64,000 nucleotides of DNA, taken from positions 62,001-126,000 of the forward strand of contig NZ_BCWU01000013.1 of NCBI RefSeq assembly GCF_001592365.1, in the 5' to 3' direction. Shown one piece after another: positions 26,313 to 34,700 of this stretch. The DNA is from Gordonia hydrophobica NBRC 16057 (GTDB lineage Bacteria > Actinomycetota > Actinomycetes > Mycobacteriales > Mycobacteriaceae). The notes beneath the pieces were generated by a model, which did no database searches, was not told the origin of the DNA, and saw only the letters and a list, made by a program, of their open reading frames with translations. The first letter of the stretch is position 1. Each line of letters opens with the position of its first letter. A program made the translations under genes and the position numbers.

Positions 26313-27026
26313 TCAGCGCGCCGCCGAGATCCGTTCCTTGCGGAGGCGCTCCACCTGCGGGAGGTCGAGCGGTGCCAGCGCGGTGCCAGTCGCCTTCTCC
26401 AACAGGTAGTCGGCGAGCTCGGGATTGCGCGCGAGCAGCGGACCGTGCATGTAGGTGCTGAGGACGCTGCCTTGGACGGCGCCTTCCATACCGCTCCCGT
26501 CGCCGTTACCGACCCCGTCGCGCACGCGGGCGAGCGGCTTGGCCGCGGCGCCGAGCGTGGTGGCACCGCGATGATTCTCGAAGCCGGACAGCGGCTGCGA
26601 CAAGCCGTCGAGCTGCGGGGTGGTGACGAGTTCGCCGATGGCTCGGGTCGCTCGCGGCGACGTGGTCAGGTCGAGCATGCTGATGCCCGGTACCCGTTCA
26701 CCCGCCGACGTCTCGTACCAGTGCCCGAGGATCTGAATCGCCGCGCAGATCGCGAGAACCGGGCGCCCGGCCTCGGCCGCGCGCTGCAGTCCGGGATAGC
26801 GCTGCAGGTGTCGGGTGGCGATCCGCTGCGCGTTGTCTTCGGCGCCGCCGAGCGTGTACACGTCGAGCGAATCGGGGACCTCGTCGTCGAGGGTGAGTTC
26901 GACGATCTCGGCGTCGATACCGCGCATCCGCGCGCGCTGTCGAAGAATGAGGGCGTTGCCGCCGTCGCCGTAGGTGCCCATCACGTCCGGCAGCACCAGA
27001 CCGATGCGCAGAGTCGATTCACTCAT
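26313..27026 (-). CDS. gatD: Lipid II isoglutaminyl synthase, glutamine amidotransferase subunit
   Basis: 237 residues. Supplies ammonia from glutamine to MurT for amidation of D-Glu in the peptidoglycan stem peptide. Class I-like amidotransferase: VYTLGGAEDNAQRIATRHLQ, nucleophile Cys94 in PVLAICAAIQILG, and the His in STYMHGPLL (about 190). The family name CobB/CobQ-like is historical. Starts with ATG overlapping the murT stop as ATGA, so the two are coupled. M. tuberculosis equivalent is Rv3713. Confidence 0.93.
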   Translation of the reverse strand: MSESTLRIGLVLPDVMGTYGDGGNALILRQRARMRGIDAEIVELTLDDEVPDSLDVYTLGGAEDNAQRIATRHLQRYPGLQRAAEAGRPVLAICAAIQILGHWYETSAGERVPGISMLDLTTSPRATRAIGELVTTPQLDGLSQPLSGFENHRGATTLGAAAKPLARVRDGVGNGDGSGMEGAVQGSVLSTYMHGPLLARNPELADYLLEKATGTALAPLDLPQVERLRKERISAAR

Positions 27027-28303
27027 CGGGCGTTCGCCTCCGAATCTGCCGACGTGGCGCCGGCGCGTTCCAGCGCGACGTTCAGGTCGCGAAATGCGGT
27101 GTAGTTGGCCAGGACTTCCACCCGACCGGGCGGGCACGCCGCGATGGCGGCGAACGGATCGTCGATCACTGTGTGCTCGGCGCCCGCGTACAGCAGTCGG
27201 ACCGAGAGATCGGCGGCTCGTTCACCGGATGCGATGACCTTGGTCTGTTCAAAGGCTTCGAAGCGGACGTCCCACAACCAGGAGAGGTCCTCCCCGTCGG
27301 GAACCTGTCCGTTGACGGCGATCACCAGACTGTCCGCGGTGTCGTCGATCATCGACAGGGCCTCCTGCCAGCCTGCCGGGTTCTTCGCCAGCAGGGTGCG
27401 GATGCGGTGTCCGTCGAGGTCGACGGTGCCGTACCGGCCCGCCACATTTCCGACGGTGCCGACCGCGTCGACCGCGAACTGCGGATCGACGCCCATGGCG
27501 ACCGCGGTCGCGACCGCCTGGGTCGCATTGCCGCGGTTGGCGCGTCCCGGCACCTTGAGGGTCATCGGTGCGGTGAAGCCGTCGGGCCCGTAGATCTTCT
27601 CGTCGTCGAACCACCACTGCGGCGTCGGTCGCCGGAAGTCGTCGCGGCCGGTGGAATACCAGTCCTCGCCGTTGCGGACCACCGGTTCGCCCGAGCGCGG
27701 GCAGCTCACGGAGTCGCCGACCCAACTCGATCCGGCGGCCACCCACACGACGTTCGGGGCGTCGAAGGCGGCGGACGTGACGAGGACGTCGTCGCAGTTG
27801 ACGACCACGACCGCAGCGGGATGGCGGGCGATGCCGCCGCGCAGGCTCTGCTCGATGATGTTGATCTCGCCGACGCGGTCCAGTTGGTCACGCGAGAGGT
27901 TCAGCAGCGTGAGGACTGCGGGCGAGGTGTTGTCGGCGACGTGTGCCATGTGCAGTTCGTCGACCTCGAGCGCGGCGACGCGGGCGTCGAGTTGCAGACT
28001 GAGGGTGGCGATGATGCCCGCATCCATGTTGGCGCCGTCGGGCTGCGTGGCGACCTCGCCGAGCTGGGCGAGCGCCGCCGCGGTCATGCGGGTGGTCGTC
28101 GACTTGCCGTTGGTGCCGGTGATCAGCGCGGTGGCGCGTCCTGCGGCCAGGCGGGACATGATGCGGGGGTCGATCTTCTCGGCGACGAGGCCGCCGATCA
28201 TCGATCCCTTGCCTCGTCCGGCGGTGCGCGAGGCCCAGCGGGCCGAGGCGGCGGCGGCGAGCGCCGCGCGGGTGCGGACGGGCAGGCGAGTGGCTTCCGG
28301 CAT
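27023..28303 (-). CDS. murT: Lipid II isoglutaminyl synthase, Mur-ligase subunit
   Basis: 426 residues. ATP-dependent amidation of lipid II D-glutamate together with GatD. Mur-ligase P-loop TALITGTNGKSTTTRM (residues 63-69 GTNGKST), central domain with PDGANMDAGIIATL and EVDELHMAHVADNT, and a C-terminal DUF1727 domain KNPAGWQEALSMIDD with the conserved aspartate of the GatD interface later. The zinc-ribbon position reads SCPRSGEPVVRNGEDWYSTG, so only one of the four cysteines known from S. aureus MurT is present. M. tuberculosis equivalent is Rv3712. The 28304-28469 gap upstream holds no feature I can name. Confidence 0.93.
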   Translation of the reverse strand: MPEATRLPVRTRAALAAAASARWASRTAGRGKGSMIGGLVAEKIDPRIMSRLAAGRATALITGTNGKSTTTRMTAAALAQLGEVATQPDGANMDAGIIATLSLQLDARVAALEVDELHMAHVADNTSPAVLTLLNLSRDQLDRVGEINIIEQSLRGGIARHPAAVVVVNCDDVLVTSAAFDAPNVVWVAAGSSWVGDSVSCPRSGEPVVRNGEDWYSTGRDDFRRPTPQWWFDDEKIYGPDGFTAPMTLKVPGRANRGNATQAVATAVAMGVDPQFAVDAVGTVGNVAGRYGTVDLDGHRIRTLLAKNPAGWQEALSMIDDTADSLVIAVNGQVPDGEDLSWLWDVRFEAFEQTKVIASGERAADLSVRLLYAGAEHTVIDDPFAAIAACPPGRVEVLANYTAFRDLNVALERAGATSADSEANAR

Positions 28304-28469
28304 TACACGAGTTTCCCACATCGGCGGACGGGTTCGGTTCTGCCGGTGACCGGGTGCGTCGTCACAGGATGCGTTCATGACGGATGGAAACGGCATCGTA
28401 GGCGAACTGCGACTGCTGCCGCGGTGGCGAGTCGCGCAGGTGCACAGAGAGCCTGGTCGGCCGCTTCCC

Positions 28470-29852
28470 TCACGCATGCCGCGGCAGCGCACGATCGGTG
28501 GCGGTCAGCGCGGCGATGCTCACGCCGATCGCGATGGTCGCCCAGCCGACGACGTGGAAGCCCGCGTCGGTGGCGTGATCGCCGAAGGCGCCGCCGATCA
28601 GGCTCGCCGAGGCGATGGCGCCGATGTAGGCGAAGGTCCGGTACAGGCCGGACGCCACGCCCATCTGTTCGGCGGGCGACTGCATGAAGAGGGCGGCCTG
28701 GTTGGCGAAGCTGTTGAGGCCGCTGGCCAGCCCGATGAGGACCGACATGATCAGCAGCGCCCACATCGGCGCGGTGTGCCGCAGCAGGAGCATCGTCGTC
28801 CCCGCCGCGCCGAAGGCGACGCCGGTCGCGAGCAGGGGGACGCGGACCGCGCCGCGCTTGGAGTTGATCGCGGCGGCGACGATGCTGACCGCCGACATCG
28901 GCAGCAGCAGGATGCCGACCTGCGTCGGGCGCAGCCCCGCGGCCTCCTCCATCCACTGGCTGACGCCGTACATCGTCGTGTACATGCCCAGCGCGGCCAG
29001 TGACTGCCGCAGGTACGTCCGGACCAGCGGATTGTTGGCGAGGAGCATCCGGATGTCGATCAACGGCTCGGCGGCGCGCAACTCCCACACGACGAGCGCC
29101 ACCAGGAAGGCAAGCGCCGCGACGCCGAGCCAGAGCGTGCCGGCGCCGGGCGACTGCAGGAACTCGAGCGCGGCGACCACGGTGACGGCGAACAAGGCGA
29201 TCCCTGCCGGATCGATCGATGCCAGAACACTGCGCAGATCGGACGGCCACGCGGTGCGGTCCCGTGGCACGCCGATCAACAGCAGGATCAGCGTGACGGC
29301 GGTGGCCGGGATGTTGACGAAGAACACTGCCCGCCACCCGAACACCCCGGTCAGAACGCCGCCGAGTGGAAGACCGATCATCGCGATCACTTGCGCGGTG
29401 ATGGAGAAGACGCCGAGGACACCGCTGGGAACGCCGGTGCCGTTCTGATCGGCGCGCCGCCGAATCAACGACATCGCCATCGGGTACGCCGCCGACGTGC
29501 CGACGCCGAGCAGTGCGCGTGAGGCGACGAGCGCCCCGAAACTCCACCCGGCCGTGCCGATCACGCCGGTGATCAGGATCAGCCCGATGCCGCCGATCAT
29601 CACCCGGCGCTCCCCGAACAGCGGACCGAGCCTGCCCATCGTCGGCTGGGCGACGGCGCTGCAGAGGTAGAGGATCGAGATCAGGATCGCGGTGTCGGCG
29701 GGACCGCGATGGAAGTCGACGCCGATGCCGACCATCGCCGTCGCGATGAGCGAGCTGTTGATCGGATTCAACACCGAGGCCAGGACCAGCGGCGAGGTGA
29801 ATTGCACGCCGAAGGGCTGCGTGGTCTGGCCGCCGGGTCGACGCGCGGTCAT
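28470..29852 (-). CDS. MFS transporter (drug-efflux type)
   Basis: 460 residues. Helices run the full length; MGRLGPLFGERRVMIGGIGL is the loop 2-3 motif and LPLGGVLTGVFGWRAVFFVN the drug:H+ antiporter motif C region (G-x-x-x-G-P-like, here GLPLGG). Substrate unknown. The ATG overlaps the isochorismatase-like gene's stop (ATGA), so the two are co-translated. The MarR gene lies upstream in the same direction, suggesting a MarR-controlled three-gene unit. Confidence 0.85.
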   Translation of the reverse strand: MTARRPGGQTTQPFGVQFTSPLVLASVLNPINSSLIATAMVGIGVDFHRGPADTAILISILYLCSAVAQPTMGRLGPLFGERRVMIGGIGLILITGVIGTAGWSFGALVASRALLGVGTSAAYPMAMSLIRRRADQNGTGVPSGVLGVFSITAQVIAMIGLPLGGVLTGVFGWRAVFFVNIPATAVTLILLLIGVPRDRTAWPSDLRSVLASIDPAGIALFAVTVVAALEFLQSPGAGTLWLGVAALAFLVALVVWELRAAEPLIDIRMLLANNPLVRTYLRQSLAALGMYTTMYGVSQWMEEAAGLRPTQVGILLLPMSAVSIVAAAINSKRGAVRVPLLATGVAFGAAGTTMLLLRHTAPMWALLIMSVLIGLASGLNSFANQAALFMQSPAEQMGVASGLYRTFAYIGAIASASLIGGAFGDHATDAGFHVVGWATIAIGVSIAALTATDRALPRHA

Positions 29853-30412
29853 GAGCGTCGCGCGAGCACCGTGAGGATGTCGTCGACGGTCCCGGTCTCG
29901 GCAACCCGCGGCAGCACCGATGTGGCGCTGTACTCGTGTCGGACGCCGTCGCTGTCCGAGCAGGCGTCGAGCGCGACGGTGACGTGGTAGCCGAGTTCGT
30001 GGCCCTCGCGCGCGGTCATCTCCACGCCGATCGAGGTCGACACCCCGACCACGACGAGCTGGGTCACCCCGCGCGAGCGGAGTTCCTCGTCGAGCGAGGT
30101 GGTCGTGAAGACGCCGGGGGACTGCTTGACGACTCGGATCACCTCGGGATCCTCGGCGAACGGGCTGACCGCGGTGTCCCACCCGGTGGGGAATGTGCGG
30201 GGTGCGCCGGACAGGTCGGTGCGGCCGGGCGGTGCGGCGTCGACGGTGACGATGACGACCGGGAGGTTGTGGGCGTGGAAGGCCTCGGTCAGTCGCTCGG
30301 TGCCCGCGACGACGTCGGCGAGCGACGTCGGTGCGAGTTCGCGGTCGGCGAGTCCTCGCTGCAGGTCGATGACGATCAGGGCGGTGGTCTGGTCGAGACC
30401 GGTGACGGTCAT
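29849..30412 (-). CDS. Isochorismatase-family hydrolase lacking the catalytic cysteine
   Basis: 187 residues with the cysteine-hydrolase fold: LIVIDLQRGLADRE (Asp16), VIRVVKQSPGVFTTTSL (Lys96) and LVVVGVSTSIGVEMTAREG. The nucleophilic Cys of nicotinamidase/N-carbamoylsarcosine amidase relatives is replaced by Gly at about residue 129. True isochorismatases (EntB/PhzD) also have a Gly there, so this may hydrolyse a vinyl ether or similar substrate rather than an amide. No siderophore or phenazine genes are adjacent. It is coupled to the downstream MFS gene and follows the MarR gene by 25 bp. Confidence 0.78.
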   Translation of the reverse strand: MTVTGLDQTTALIVIDLQRGLADRELAPTSLADVVAGTERLTEAFHAHNLPVVIVTVDAAPPGRTDLSGAPRTFPTGWDTAVSPFAEDPEVIRVVKQSPGVFTTTSLDEELRSRGVTQLVVVGVSTSIGVEMTAREGHELGYHVTVALDACSDSDGVRHEYSATSVLPRVAETGTVDDILTVLARRS

Positions 30413-30437
30413 GGGATCCCTTTCGGCGGGTTCGGTG

Positions 30438-30869
30438 TCAGGGCTGGTCGGCGACGCGCTGCAGCAGTGGCAGCACCTCGCCGAGTCGGTTGACCTCGTC
30501 GTCGGTCAACGCGCGGCTGACGGCCTGCGACAGCCAGTCGGCGCGCTGCAGTCGTCCGGTGTCGAGTGCGGTGCGGGCCTTCGGAGTCAGGTCGAGGAGG
30601 GTGCGACGCCGGTCAGACGGGTCGGGTGAACCTCTGATCAGCTCGGCGTCGGTGAGAGCCGCGACGATCGCGGCCATGGACTGCTGTCGCATGCCGTGCG
30701 CGCGGGCGAGATCGGCGGTGGAGGTGGGGCCGAGTCGGTCGAGCGCACTGATGACGGCGGATTGCGACCTGGTCAGGTCCATCACCGCCGAGTGCGCGCG
30801 GAGCTTCCGATTGAGTTCGGCGACCAGCAGGCGGAGTTGGTCACCGACGTCGACGGGCGTGTGTGCCAT
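30438..30869 (-). CDS. MarR-family transcriptional regulator
   Basis: 143 residues, standard length. Winged HTH: STADLARAHGMRQQSMAAIV recognition segment and a wing GSPDPSDRRRTLLDLTPKAR. First gene of the marR - isochorismatase-like - MFS unit and divergent from the esterase; a palindrome at 30897-30910 sits in the shared promoter and is the natural operator. Inducer unknown. Confidence 0.87.
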   Translation of the reverse strand: MAHTPVDVGDQLRLLVAELNRKLRAHSAVMDLTRSQSAVISALDRLGPTSTADLARAHGMRQQSMAAIVAALTDAELIRGSPDPSDRRRTLLDLTPKARTALDTGRLQRADWLSQAVSRALTDDEVNRLGEVLPLLQRVADQP

Positions 30870-30896
30870 ACGCCCAGCCTAGACCCAGTAGACAGA

Positions 30897-30910
30897 TAAC
30901 TGTGCAGTTA
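30897..30910. promoter_or_regulatory. Candidate MarR operator
   Basis: taactg-tg-cagtta, perfect 6-bp arms with a 2-nt centre, and an overlapping perfect 10-bp palindrome cagttaactg just to the right. It lies 28 nt upstream of the marR ATG and 57 nt upstream of the divergent esterase GTG. Confidence 0.55.
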
Positions 30911-30967
30911 ACTGTGGGATTGTGGCCACGAGTGACTGTTGCAACGCTCGGTGATAAGTTCGGCGCT

Positions 30968-32035
30968 GTGAGTCGTGCAACATCGGTGAAGCTGCCCATT
31001 CCGTTCAAGATCCAGCGTTCCCTCCTCAAAGGTGCGGGCCGGATCCCGGCGCCGTTGCGCGCGGCGATGGCGCGGTTGACCACGGTCAACGCGGACGGTG
31101 ATCGGCTGGATCCGTCACTGGCGCTGGTCGCGACCGCGTCGGCCTACATCCCGTCGCTGGCGCTGGTCGGCAAGAGCGTCGATTCCTCGCGGACGGGCAT
31201 CGAGCTCAACAGCGCGATGATGGCCCAGACCTTCCCGCCGTTCGCCGTCGAAGAGGACCTCGTCATCGACACCGAGGCCGGCCCGGTGCCCGCCACCCGC
31301 TACAGCGTCGACGGCGCGGGTCGCGGCCTCATCGTCTTCTATCACGGTGGCGGATTCGTCCTCGGGAGTCGCGCGAGCCACGACTCCGCGGTCCGCGCCC
31401 TGGCCGTCTCGTCGGGCGCCGACGTCCTGTCGGTGGACTACCGGCTGGCGCCCGAGCACCAGTTCCCCGCGGCCGTCGACGACTCTCTCGCGGCGTTCCG
31501 TTTCGCGGTCGAGAAGGCCCCGGCATGGGGGCTGGATCCGCGGCAGATCGTCGTCGCGGGGGACTCCGCAGGCGGAAATCTGAGCGCTGTCGTCGCGCAG
31601 CAGGTGCGCGGTGAGCCGGTGGCGCCCTGTCTGCAGTTGCTGATCTACCCGGTGGTCGACATGTCCCGGAAACGCGAATCGGTCCGCGAGTTCCGGACCG
31701 GCTACTTCCTCACCGAGGAACAGATCGACTATTTTTCCGACACCTACCTGGCCTCCCGGGACCAGCTGCTGGATCCGCGGGTGTCGCCCCTGCTCGCCGA
31801 CGATCTGTCCGGGTTGGCGCCCGCCCACGTGGTCGTCGCCGGGTTCGATCCGTTGCGCGACGAGGGGCTGGAGTACGCCGAAGCGCTCACGAAGGCGGGT
31901 GTTCCGACGACCGTCGAACGTGCGGCGGGCATGATTCACGGCTTCCTCAACATGGCGTTGGTGAGTCCAGCCGCGCAGGCCTCGGTCACGCGCATGGGCG
32001 AAGCCGCGGCGAAGGCGATCGCCACCGTCGAGTGA
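30968..32035 (+). CDS. Alpha/beta hydrolase, hormone-sensitive-lipase-type esterase
   Basis: 355 residues from GTG. The oxyanion motif HGGG is at 126-129, nucleophile GDSAGG at 198-203 (Ser200), the acid in VVAGFDPLRDEGLEY, and the catalytic His in GMIHGFLNM. This is the HSL (family IV) set of motifs, including DYRLAPEHQFPAA. Such enzymes cleave short-chain acyl esters; mycobacteria have many (Lip family). No signal peptide is seen, so it is probably cytoplasmic or membrane-associated. Divergent from marR with the operator between them. Confidence 0.88.
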   Translation: MSRATSVKLPIPFKIQRSLLKGAGRIPAPLRAAMARLTTVNADGDRLDPSLALVATASAYIPSLALVGKSVDSSRTGIELNSAMMAQTFPPFAVEEDLVIDTEAGPVPATRYSVDGAGRGLIVFYHGGGFVLGSRASHDSAVRALAVSSGADVLSVDYRLAPEHQFPAAVDDSLAAFRFAVEKAPAWGLDPRQIVVAGDSAGGNLSAVVAQQVRGEPVAPCLQLLIYPVVDMSRKRESVREFRTGYFLTEEQIDYFSDTYLASRDQLLDPRVSPLLADDLSGLAPAHVVVAGFDPLRDEGLEYAEALTKAGVPTTVERAAGMIHGFLNMALVSPAAQASVTRMGEAAAKAIATVE

Positions 32036-32060
32036 GGCAGTTCTCGGCGGTGTCGGAGCC

Positions 32061-33515
32061 TCAGTGCGGTGCCGCAACCGTCTGCTTCGGCATCGCCTGA
32101 GCGATCACGCCGCCCGCGACCACCAGGCCGATCATCGCCACCATTGCGACGCGGTAACCGTCGGCGAGGCCCTGGGATGTCGAAACCGTCGAATACACCG
32201 TGCCGAGGACCGCGGCGCCGACGGCCACCGACAGCGCCTGCATGGTGTTGAAGACCCCGGACGCAGCGCCCGCGAGCGACACCGGGACGTCGTTGAGGAC
32301 CAGCAGGCCGGCGGCGCCGACGATCAGTCCGAACCCTGCGCCTGCGACGACCAGTGCGACGGTGAACCACAGCGCGGGATGAGCGGAGGTGTCCGCGCTG
32401 ATCATCGTGGTCATGCCGACGACGAACACCCATCCGCCGACCTGCAGGACACGCTTGCCGAACCGTCCGGCGAGGACGGTCGCAGACAGTCCGGCGAAGA
32501 TCGGAACCGTGAGCGAGAACGGGATCCACATCAGCCCGGTGTGCAGCACGGACCAGCCGTGCGCCGCCTGCACGTGCAGCGACTGGATCAGGAAGAACCC
32601 GCCGGTGGGAATGCTCAGCGCGGTGAACGCGGCGAGGCCGGTGGTGAACGACCGCGTCTGGAAGACTGCGGGCGGAACCAGCGGCTCCAGGCCGGTGCGT
32701 GCGGTGAGAATCTGTTGCCGTGCAAACAGCCCGAGACCCGCGACGCCTGCGGCCATCAGACCGAATCCCCAGGCGGGCCAATCGTGTTCCGGGCCCAGCG
32801 TCACCGGCGCCGTCACCGCAGCGAGCGAACCGCCGAGCAGTAGGACCGAGATCGGTGTGATCGGCGCGGGACGCTCCGCGCGGGTCTCCGGGAGGAACGC
32901 GCGAGCGGCGACGACCGCGATGACGGCAACCGGCACATTGATGAGAAAGACCGGGCGCCAGGAGAGTCCGAACCAGTCGCCGTCGGTGATCACCGCGCCG
33001 AGGACGGGGCCGGCGACGGCGGCGACGCCGATGATCGAGGTGAACAGGCCCATCGCCCGGCCTCGTTCGGCCGGCGGATACAGCACCTGGATGTTGGTCA
33101 GGACCTGCGGAATCATCAAGGCCGCCGCGCCGCCCTGCAGAATTCGGAAGACGACGAGCGCTGTCGGGGTGGCGGCGAGTCCGCAGGCGAGCGAGGTGGC
33201 TCCGAAGGCGACCAAGCCGATCACGAACAGACGCCGTCGACCGAAACTGTCGCCGAGTCTGGCGCCGAGGAGCAGCCCCGTGGCGTAGGCCAGCGGATAG
33301 CCTGCGACCACCCACGACATCGCGGTCGCGGAGGCGCCGAGGTGTTCGCTCATCGTCCGGAGCGCGACGTTGACGACGGTCGCGTCCATGAGCTCCATGA
33401 ACGACGCCGCCAGCAGACAGACGAGTGCGATGGTCCGAGATCGGGCGCTGATGGACGGAACGGCGGTGTCGGGCGAGTTCGGGGTCGGTGGTGAGGATTC
33501 GGCAGTGACGGTCAT
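32061..33515 (-). CDS. MFS transporter, DHA2 (14-helix) drug efflux family
   Basis: 484 residues, about 14 helices. Motif A LLLGARLGDSFGRRRLFVIG and motif C GPVLGAVITDGDWFG with SWRPVFLINVP are typical of the EmrB/QacA (DHA2) group. Helix 1 contains the conserved FMELMDATVVNVAL. Substrate unknown. Divergent from the WYL regulator with a short palindrome (33567-33581) between, so that regulator is the likely controller. Confidence 0.87.
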   Translation of the reverse strand: MTVTAESSPPTPNSPDTAVPSISARSRTIALVCLLAASFMELMDATVVNVALRTMSEHLGASATAMSWVVAGYPLAYATGLLLGARLGDSFGRRRLFVIGLVAFGATSLACGLAATPTALVVFRILQGGAAALMIPQVLTNIQVLYPPAERGRAMGLFTSIIGVAAVAGPVLGAVITDGDWFGLSWRPVFLINVPVAVIAVVAARAFLPETRAERPAPITPISVLLLGGSLAAVTAPVTLGPEHDWPAWGFGLMAAGVAGLGLFARQQILTARTGLEPLVPPAVFQTRSFTTGLAAFTALSIPTGGFFLIQSLHVQAAHGWSVLHTGLMWIPFSLTVPIFAGLSATVLAGRFGKRVLQVGGWVFVVGMTTMISADTSAHPALWFTVALVVAGAGFGLIVGAAGLLVLNDVPVSLAGAASGVFNTMQALSVAVGAAVLGTVYSTVSTSQGLADGYRVAMVAMIGLVVAGGVIAQAMPKQTVAAPH

Positions 33516-33566
33516 GACGTGCTCCCTGCTGTGGCTGGTTGTGGGAACGACGTTAGAAACTCATGT

Positions 33567-33581
33567 GGACGGAATCCGTCC
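33567..33581. promoter_or_regulatory. Palindrome in the DHA2/WYL-regulator divergent promoter
   Basis: ggacgga-a-tccgtcc: perfect 7-bp arms around one base, with partial tccgt-type repeats nearby. It is the best operator candidate for the WYL-type regulator, 52 nt upstream of the pump's ATG. Confidence 0.5.
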
Positions 33582-33640
33582 GCTACCGAGTCCGTGATTT
33601 CCGGTCAGAATCTGTCCGGTGAATGCGGCATCATGCAGGT

Positions 33641-34642
33641 ATGGCCGATACGACGACGCGGACGCTGAAGCTCCTCGCGCTGCTGCAGGCACACCGCCTG
33701 TGGTCGGCGCTCGAGCTGGCCGACCGCCTGGAGACCACCGAGCGGACGGTGCGCCGCGACGTCGAACGACTCCGCGAGCTCGGCTATCCGGTGGAGTCCG
33801 TGCGGGGCACCGGCGGCGGCTATCAGCTCGCGCCGGGTGGTTCGCTGCCTCCGTTGGTGGTCGACGAGGAGGAGGCCGTCGCGATCGTCAGCGCGTTGCG
33901 GACCGCGGCCTACGGGTCGGCGGCAGGCCTCGCCGAGGCATCGGTGCGCGCGCTCGCCAAAGTGACGCAGGTCCTGCCGCCGCGGCTGCGCAAGCGGGCC
34001 GACGCGCTCCGGTCGATGAGCGTGGTGATGCCCGGTGATCAGCAGGCGCCGCCGATCGACGCCGAGACGTTGACGACCGTCGCCCTGGCCTGCCGCGACG
34101 CCACCGAACTGACCTTCGCCTATGCGCCGGGCGCCCGCTCAGGAAGCTCTCCGGGCGCGCGGCGCGTCGAACCGTTGCGACTGGTTCCGGTGGGACGGCG
34201 CTGGTACCTCCTGGCCTACGACCTCGACCGGCAGGACTGGCGCACCTTTCGCCTCGACCGACTACGAGACGCCACACCGCAGAAACGACGTTTCGCGCCG
34301 CGCACCGTTCCCGGCGGCGACCCCGCCGCCTATGTGCACGCGAGCCTGCGCCACGGGCGTGATCAGCACTCGGTGCGCGCCGTCGTCGATGCCGACGCGG
34401 AGTCGGTGCGGCAGAAGATCGGCCGATGGGCGCAGGTGGAGCCGACCGAGAGCGACGGCGGACGGCCGAGCGCACTCGTCACCATGCAGGCCGACGACCC
34501 CGGCTGGATCGCCCTTGCGTTGGGCGGCCTCGACGCCGACTATCGGTTCGTCGAGATCCCGGACGCGCTGCTCCGGGAACTCCGCGGCCGGAACGCCCGC
34601 GAGGCGCGGGCGCTGTACTCGCCCGATCGTCCTCAGGAATGA
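33641..34642 (+). CDS. HTH-WYL (YafY/PafC-type) transcriptional regulator
   Basis: 333 residues from ATG 33641; an in-frame ATG at 33623 adds only six residues. N-terminal DeoR-like HTH (TLKLLALLQAHRLWSALELA, then TERTVRRDVERLRELGYPVE), a middle helical part, and a WYL domain with VPVGRRWYLLAYDLDRQDWR and its downstream FRLDRLRDA, followed by a C-terminal WCX-like extension. WYL domains sense ligands such as single-stranded nucleic acids or small effectors in phage-defence, DNA-damage and efflux contexts. It is divergent from a DHA2 pump, whose expression it most likely controls. Confidence 0.87.
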   Translation: MADTTTRTLKLLALLQAHRLWSALELADRLETTERTVRRDVERLRELGYPVESVRGTGGGYQLAPGGSLPPLVVDEEEAVAIVSALRTAAYGSAAGLAEASVRALAKVTQVLPPRLRKRADALRSMSVVMPGDQQAPPIDAETLTTVALACRDATELTFAYAPGARSGSSPGARRVEPLRLVPVGRRWYLLAYDLDRQDWRTFRLDRLRDATPQKRRFAPRTVPGGDPAAYVHASLRHGRDQHSVRAVVDADAESVRQKIGRWAQVEPTESDGGRPSALVTMQADDPGWIALALGGLDADYRFVEIPDALLRELRGRNAREARALYSPDRPQE

Positions 34643-34645
34643 AGA

Positions 34646-34687
34646 AGACTGTCGTTCGGTGCCACCAGGTGACACCGAACGACAGTC
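34646..34687. repeat. 42-bp hairpin element, copy 1
   Basis: Perfect 15-bp arms gactgtcgttcggtg (34647-34661) and caccgaacgacagtc (34673-34687) around ccaccaggtga. It follows the WYL gene stop and could terminate it. An identical 42-bp copy lies at 35512-35553, so the two flank the DUF559-like gene. Confidence 0.8.
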
Positions 34688-34700
34688 ATCGGTTCGGAAG

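Noticed and set aside
28304-28469. Small open frames in the gap between murT and the MFS gene
   Set aside because: They are Arg/Pro-rich, lack ribosome sites and overlap neighbouring genes; no family resemblance.
29849-30412. Calling the isochorismatase-family gene a dead enzyme because the Cys is missing
   Set aside because: True isochorismatases also have Gly there, and the conserved Asp and Lys are intact.
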